From positions 1,268-11,120 of the forward strand of contig DNNT01000239.1 in the NCBI GenBank assembly GCA_003497545.1: DNA of 9,853 bases, written 5' to 3'. The position numbers and the translations under genes were made by a program. The notes under the pieces were generated by a model, which did no database searches, was not told the origin of the DNA, and was given only the letters and a program-made list of their open reading frames with translations. Each line of letters begins with the position of its first letter. The first letter of the stretch is position 1. The DNA is from Arenimonas sp. (GTDB lineage Bacteria > Pseudomonadota > Gammaproteobacteria > Xanthomonadales > Xanthomonadaceae). This document shows positions 6,708 through 9,853 of this stretch, piece by piece.

Positions 6708-7751
6708 GCCCCAATAACCCAGCTCGCGGCGCAGCTGCAGGCCGCGCCACCAGCCCGCCAGCGGCTTGCGCCGCAGCGTACCGAGCTCGCCGGCCAGCAG
6801 CGCTTCGGTGGCGGCCAGCACGCGTTCGCTGGCGCGGCCGTCGCGCCAGGGATGGATGGTTTCGGCGTAGGCGTCGATGGCCTGCTGCACCGTGGCCGTC
6901 GGCGCGAACGCGCGCGCCAGCATGTCCGGCAGTTTCGCCGGATCGTCGAAGTCGAGCATGTGCGGCTTCGGCGCGCGGTTGCGGAAGGTGACGACCGGCT
7001 TTCGCTGCACCACGAATTCGGAAACCACCGAGGTGGTGTCGGCCAGAAGCACGTCGGCGGCACGCTGCGCGGTGACCAGCTGTTCGGTCTCGACGAAGGC
7101 GGCGTTCGGGCCCGCCAGCGCGCGGTAGCGTTCGAACAACGCCGGCGGGCACTTGGGATGCAGCGTGAGCAGCCAGTAGCGGTCGCCGCGCGCGACTTCG
7201 GCGGCGATGGCCGCGTGCAGGTGCGGCGCGGCGCTCAGGCGTTCGGTGAAGGTGGAGGCGAAAAACACCACCGGCCGGCCACCGGCGGGCGCGCGCAGCG
7301 CCGCGGCTTCGGCGTCGTGGCCGCGGAACAGCGGGTCGAGCTTGGTCCAGCCGGTTTCGACCACGGCGAAGTGGCGCTGCTTTTCGGCGAGCGAACGGAA
7401 CGGCGCGGTGGTGGCGGGGCCTTGCGTGCAGTAGAGGTCGAAGATCCCGCGCACGCGGAAGTGGCCGCGCGCGTCGCTGCGCTTTTCGACGTTGAAACCG
7501 TGGAAGAGCTGCACCTTGGCGCCGGAAACAAAGGTGGGCACGTCGTTGGCGGCGCTGAACACCGCGCGCGGCCGCAGCGCCACGGCCTGGCGCACGTCCA
7601 CCGAACGCACCGGCGCCGGCAGCGCGCAACCCGCGGCGCCGCGCGTTAGCAAGGCGTGAACGCCGTGCCCCGCCGCTTGCAGCGTCTCCGCGAGCGGACC
7701 CAGAATGGGCAGCCCGTAGCGTTCCGTCGCGAACAACAGGTACTCCGCCAT
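6702..7751 (-). CDS. CDP-glycerol glycerophosphotransferase-like protein (GT-B type)
   Basis: From the ATG at 7751 the protein has 349 residues, starting MAEYLLFATERYGLPILGPL. That N-terminal strand and following Gly/Pro resemble the first beta-alpha unit of a GT-B transferase. HGFNVEKR (about 84-91) matches the HG...K motif of the CDP-glycerol:poly(glycerophosphate) glycerophosphotransferase family (TagF/TagB type). GWTKLDPLF lies at about 134-142, LLTLHPKCPP (about 194-203) holds the family HP motif, and ADVLLADTTSVVSEFVVQRKP (about 232-252) is the C-terminal nucleotide-side signature. In Gram-positives these enzymes build teichoic acids. In Gram-negatives homologues occur in surface-glycan clusters, where the substrate is usually unknown. 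No membrane helix is evident. A strong GGAGGAG lies 5 bases before the start. The upstream extension to 7892 is antisense to the neighbouring glycosyltransferase and is not needed. Confidence 0.8.
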   Translation of the reverse strand: MAEYLLFATERYGLPILGPLAETLQAAGHGVHALLTRGAAGCALPAPVRSVDVRQAVALRPRAVFSAANDVPTFVSGAKVQLFHGFNVEKRSDARGHFRVRGIFDLYCTQGPATTAPFRSLAEKQRHFAVVETGWTKLDPLFRGHDAEAAALRAPAGGRPVVFFASTFTERLSAAPHLHAAIAAEVARGDRYWLLTLHPKCPPALFERYRALAGPNAAFVETEQLVTAQRAADVLLADTTSVVSEFVVQRKPVVTFRNRAPKPHMLDFDDPAKLPDMLARAFAPTATVQQAIDAYAETIHPWRDGRASERVLAATEALLAGELGTLRRKPLAGWWRGLQLRRELGYWGR

Positions 7752-7756
7752 CAAGA

Positions 7757-7763
7757 CTCCTCC
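7757..7763 (-). promoter_or_regulatory. Shine-Dalgarno site of the CDP-glycerol transferase-like gene
   Basis: GGAGGAG on the minus strand, 5 bases before the ATG at 7749-7751, is the strongest ribosome site in the window and fixes this start. It falls within sequence that probably also encodes the N-terminus of the divergent glycosyltransferase. Confidence 0.75.
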
Positions 7764-7791
7764 GCCCCGCGTCTCGGCCTGCATTATCACG

Positions 7792-8547
7792 TTGAACGAG
7801 GCCGACCGCCTAGGCGACTGCCTGGCCTCGCTCGCGTTCTGCGACGAGCTGGTGGTGGTGGATTCGTTTTCCACCGACGACACCGTGGCCATCGCCCGGG
7901 CACACGGCGCCCGCGTGCTGCAACGCGCCTTCGAGGGCTACCGCAGCCAGAAGCAGTTCGCGGTGGAGCAGGCGGCGTACGACTGGGTGCTGTGCCTGGA
8001 CGCCGACGAACGCGTGGACGCGACCCTGCGCGCCGCCATCGAGGCCGAGCGTGCCGCCGGCTTCGCTGACGCCGCGGGTTACCGCTTCGCGCGGCTGTCG
8101 AATTATTTCGGCCGGTTCCTTCGCCACGGCAATGCCTACCCCGACCGCGTGCTGCGCCTGTTCGACCGCCGCCGCGGCGGCTGGCGCGGCAACCGCGAGG
8201 TGCACGAGTCGGCCAGGGTGGACGGCCCGGTGAAGACGCTGCGCGGCGACCTGGTGCACTTTCCTTACCGGTCGCTCGAGCAGCAATTGCACAAGACCCA
8301 GCGCTACGCCCGCCTGATGGCCGAGCACGATTTCCGCCGCGGCAAGCGCGCGACCCTGGCCAAGCTGGTGCTGGCGCCGGCCTGGCGTTTCTGGCGCGGC
8401 TACCTGCTGCGCGGCGGTTTCCTCGACGGCTGGCACGGGCTGGTTTATGCCTACGTGCGCGCCAACTACGTGCGCCAGAAGACGGTGATGCTGTGGTTGC
8501 TGCAGCAGGGACAGCCGGTGGCCGATCCGCCGCAGGATCGCCCGTGA
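7792..8547 (+). CDS. Family 2 glycosyltransferase, lipopolysaccharide-core type (WaaE/LgtF-like)
   Basis: From TTG at 7792 this gives 251 residues. VVVDSFSTDDT (about 21-31) matches the GT2 nucleotide-binding motif (usually VVDSGSTDGT), LCLDADER (about 67-74) holds the DxD-type metal site, and REVHES (about 135-140) matches the VHE motif of the WaaE/KdtX/LgtF subgroup. The C-terminal WRFWRGYLL and YVRANYVRQKTVMLWLLQQ are amphipathic, suggesting membrane-surface attachment, as expected for a core-oligosaccharide enzyme using a UDP-sugar. The start is doubtful. The frame is open from 7720 and upstream codons encode VSACIIT, the conserved first beta strand running into LNEADRL. The only canonical start before the motif is the TTG, which would delete that strand. 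An ATC at 7750, with AGG nine bases upstream, would give 265 residues. Acceptor and donor cannot be assigned. Confidence 0.85.
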   Translation: MNEADRLGDCLASLAFCDELVVVDSFSTDDTVAIARAHGARVLQRAFEGYRSQKQFAVEQAAYDWVLCLDADERVDATLRAAIEAERAAGFADAAGYRFARLSNYFGRFLRHGNAYPDRVLRLFDRRRGGWRGNREVHESARVDGPVKTLRGDLVHFPYRSLEQQLHKTQRYARLMAEHDFRRGKRATLAKLVLAPAWRFWRGYLLRGGFLDGWHGLVYAYVRANYVRQKTVMLWLLQQGQPVADPPQDRP

Positions 8548-8570
8548 CCACCCCGGGCGCGCCCTAGGCC

Positions 8571-9853
8571 ATGTGCGGCATCGCCGGTACGTGGTTCCCC
8601 GAAGCCCGCGACGACGACGCGCTGCACGCGCTCGGTGCACGCCAGGCCGAAGCCATCGCGCACCGCGGCCCCGACGACGCCGGCACCTGGGCCGACCCGG
8701 GCGCCGGCCTGGTGCTGGCGCACCGGCGCTTGTCCATCCTCGACCCCAGCCCGGACGGCCACCAGCCGATGCCCTCGCGCGACGGCCGCTGGGTGGTCGT
8801 CTTCAACGGCGAGCTCTACAACCACCACGCGCTGCGTGCCGAACTCGAGGCCCTCGGCGAACGCTTCCACAGCCGCAGCGACACCGAAGTGCTGGTGGCC
8901 GCCATCGCGCGCTGGGGCGTCGAGGCCACGCTGGCGCGCGGCAATGGCATGCTGGCGCTGGCGGCCTGGGACCGGAAGCAGCGCGAACTGTGGCTGGCGC
9001 GCGACCGCCGGGGCAAGAAGCCGCTGTATTACGGCTGGACCGACGACGGCAGCCTGGTGTTCGGCAGCGAACTGGCCGCGCTGCGCGCCCACCCGGGCCT
9101 GCGCCCGAAGGTGGACCCGGATGCGCTGGCGCTCCTGCTGCGCTTCGACTACATCCCGGCGCCGTGGTCGATCCTGCGCGGCGTGCACAAGCTCCCGGCG
9201 GGTTCCCTGCTGCGCCTGGACACGGCCGCGCGGCACACGGGGGCCACGGCATTCGACCCGCTCGCCGCGCCGCGGCGCTTGTGGAGCGCGCTCGAAGCGC
9301 AGCACGACGCCATCGCGCGCGGTTTCGACGGCAGCGACGCCGAAGCCATGGACGCGTTCGACGCCCTGCTCCGCGACGCCACCGCGCTGCGCCGCGAGGC
9401 CGACGTGCCGCTGGGCACCTTCCTCTCGGGCGGCATCGATTCCTCGCTGGTGACGGCGCTGCTGCAGGCGCAGTCGCCCGGACCGGTGCGCAGCTTCTCG
9501 ATCGGTTTCGACAACGCGGCGCACGACGAGAGCGCGCACGCGGCCGCCGTGGCCCGGCACCTGGGCACCGCGCACACCGAACTGCGCGTGGACGGCCGGG
9601 CCGCGCTCGACCTGGTGCCAAGGCTGCCGCGCATCTACGACGAGCCTTTCGCCGATTCCTCGCAGGTGCCCACCGCGCTGCTGTGCGCGCTGGCGCGCCG
9701 GCACGTGACGGTGGCGCTGTCGGGCGACGGCGGCGACGAGTTGTTCTTCGGGTATTCGCGCTACGCCCGCACGCTGCGCAACGAGGCCTGGCTGCGCCGG
9801 CTGCCGCGCGCGGCGCTGGCCAGCCGCGTGCCCGACCCGGGCGAAGCGGCGCG
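8571..9853 (+). CDS. asnB: Asparagine synthetase (glutamine-hydrolysing), AsnB type, 3' partial
   Basis: AsnB transfers ammonia from glutamine to an AMP-activated carboxylate, classically aspartate. Here 427 codons are visible before the window ends; the family is usually 600-650 residues, so about a third is missing. MCGIAG supplies Cys2, the N-terminal nucleophile after Met removal. AHRGPDD (30-36) and FNGELYN (79-85) are class II glutamine amidotransferase signatures. The synthetase domain begins near residue 258, with the PP-loop SGGIDSS (286-292) binding ATP pyrophosphate and SGDGGDELFFGY (384-395) close to the active site. All key residues seen are intact. The gene starts 23 bases after the glycosyltransferase stop on the same strand, so the two probably share a transcript. 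No clear Shine-Dalgarno precedes the ATG, which suits translational coupling. In glycan clusters such enzymes can amidate sugar acids instead of making free asparagine; that role is inference. Confidence 0.9.
   Translation, partial: MCGIAGTWFPEARDDDALHALGARQAEAIAHRGPDDAGTWADPGAGLVLAHRRLSILDPSPDGHQPMPSRDGRWVVVFNGELYNHHALRAELEALGERFHSRSDTEVLVAAIARWGVEATLARGNGMLALAAWDRKQRELWLARDRRGKKPLYYGWTDDGSLVFGSELAALRAHPGLRPKVDPDALALLLRFDYIPAPWSILRGVHKLPAGSLLRLDTAARHTGATAFDPLAAPRRLWSALEAQHDAIARGFDGSDAEAMDAFDALLRDATALRREADVPLGTFLSGGIDSSLVTALLQAQSPGPVRSFSIGFDNAAHDESAHAAAVARHLGTAHTELRVDGRAALDLVPRLPRIYDEPFADSSQVPTALLCALARRHVTVALSGDGGDELFFGYSRYARTLRNEAWLRRLPRAALASRVPDPGEAA

Noticed and set aside
5744..7063. A 439-codon minus-strand frame spanning the convergent junction
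   Set aside because: It is antisense to the barrel region and out of frame with the transferase gene, and has no recognisable motif or ribosome site.
8555..8564. GGGCGCGCCC palindrome between the glycosyltransferase and asnB
   Set aside because: A 10-base GC-only palindrome is expected by chance at this composition, and it has no loop for a hairpin.
8466..9704. A 412-codon minus-strand frame opposite asnB
   Set aside because: It is a His/Arg/Val-rich shadow of the well-supported asparagine synthetase frame.

Overview
The window is very GC-rich (about 70% by eye, with G or C at nearly every third codon position) and densely coded on both strands. HemY, a FadI-type thiolase, a patatin fused to an Omp85-type barrel, and lipopolysaccharide-type glycosyltransferases together indicate a Gram-negative proteobacterium. 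The style fits the gammaproteobacterial family Xanthomonadaceae (Lysobacter, Luteimonas or Arenimonas-like). That placement is inferred from gene content and composition, not from a marker gene. I see no tRNA, rRNA, CRISPR array, insertion sequence or phage gene. No stretch over 100 bases lacks a gene.

Left part (1-4411): the 3' end of hemY runs rightward and meets a leftward thiolase gene tail to tail, with both stop codons inside one TTAA. Just upstream of the thiolase, on the same strand, is a class I SAM-dependent methyltransferase gene, and the two probably form a small operon. The methyltransferase diverges from a rightward gene of unknown function. The 80-base gap between them holds a TATGAT-GGGG-ATCATA inverted repeat that offers a -10-like hexamer to each strand.

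Middle (4475-6694): one large gene encodes a secreted patatin phospholipase followed by a POTRA domain and an outer-membrane beta-barrel, the type Vd autotransporter (PlpD-like) layout. It ends 7 bases from a convergent leftward gene, and both stop codons sit in the arms of one perfect 7-bp hairpin.

Right part (6702-9853): a likely surface-glycan block. It has a leftward CDP-glycerol glycerophosphotransferase-like gene, a rightward family 2 glycosyltransferase resembling lipopolysaccharide-core enzymes (WaaE/LgtF type), and a rightward AsnB-type asparagine synthetase cut by the window end. The first two start head to head with essentially no intergenic space. The family 2 gene has no canonical start codon that keeps its conserved first beta strand, which is the oddest feature of the window.

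Most of this is ordinary core and envelope chromosome. I do not see a clearly new multi-gene system. The best leads are the anomalous glycosyltransferase start, the symmetric divergent promoter region, the unknown conserved-looking gene, and the asparagine synthetase next to glycan genes.
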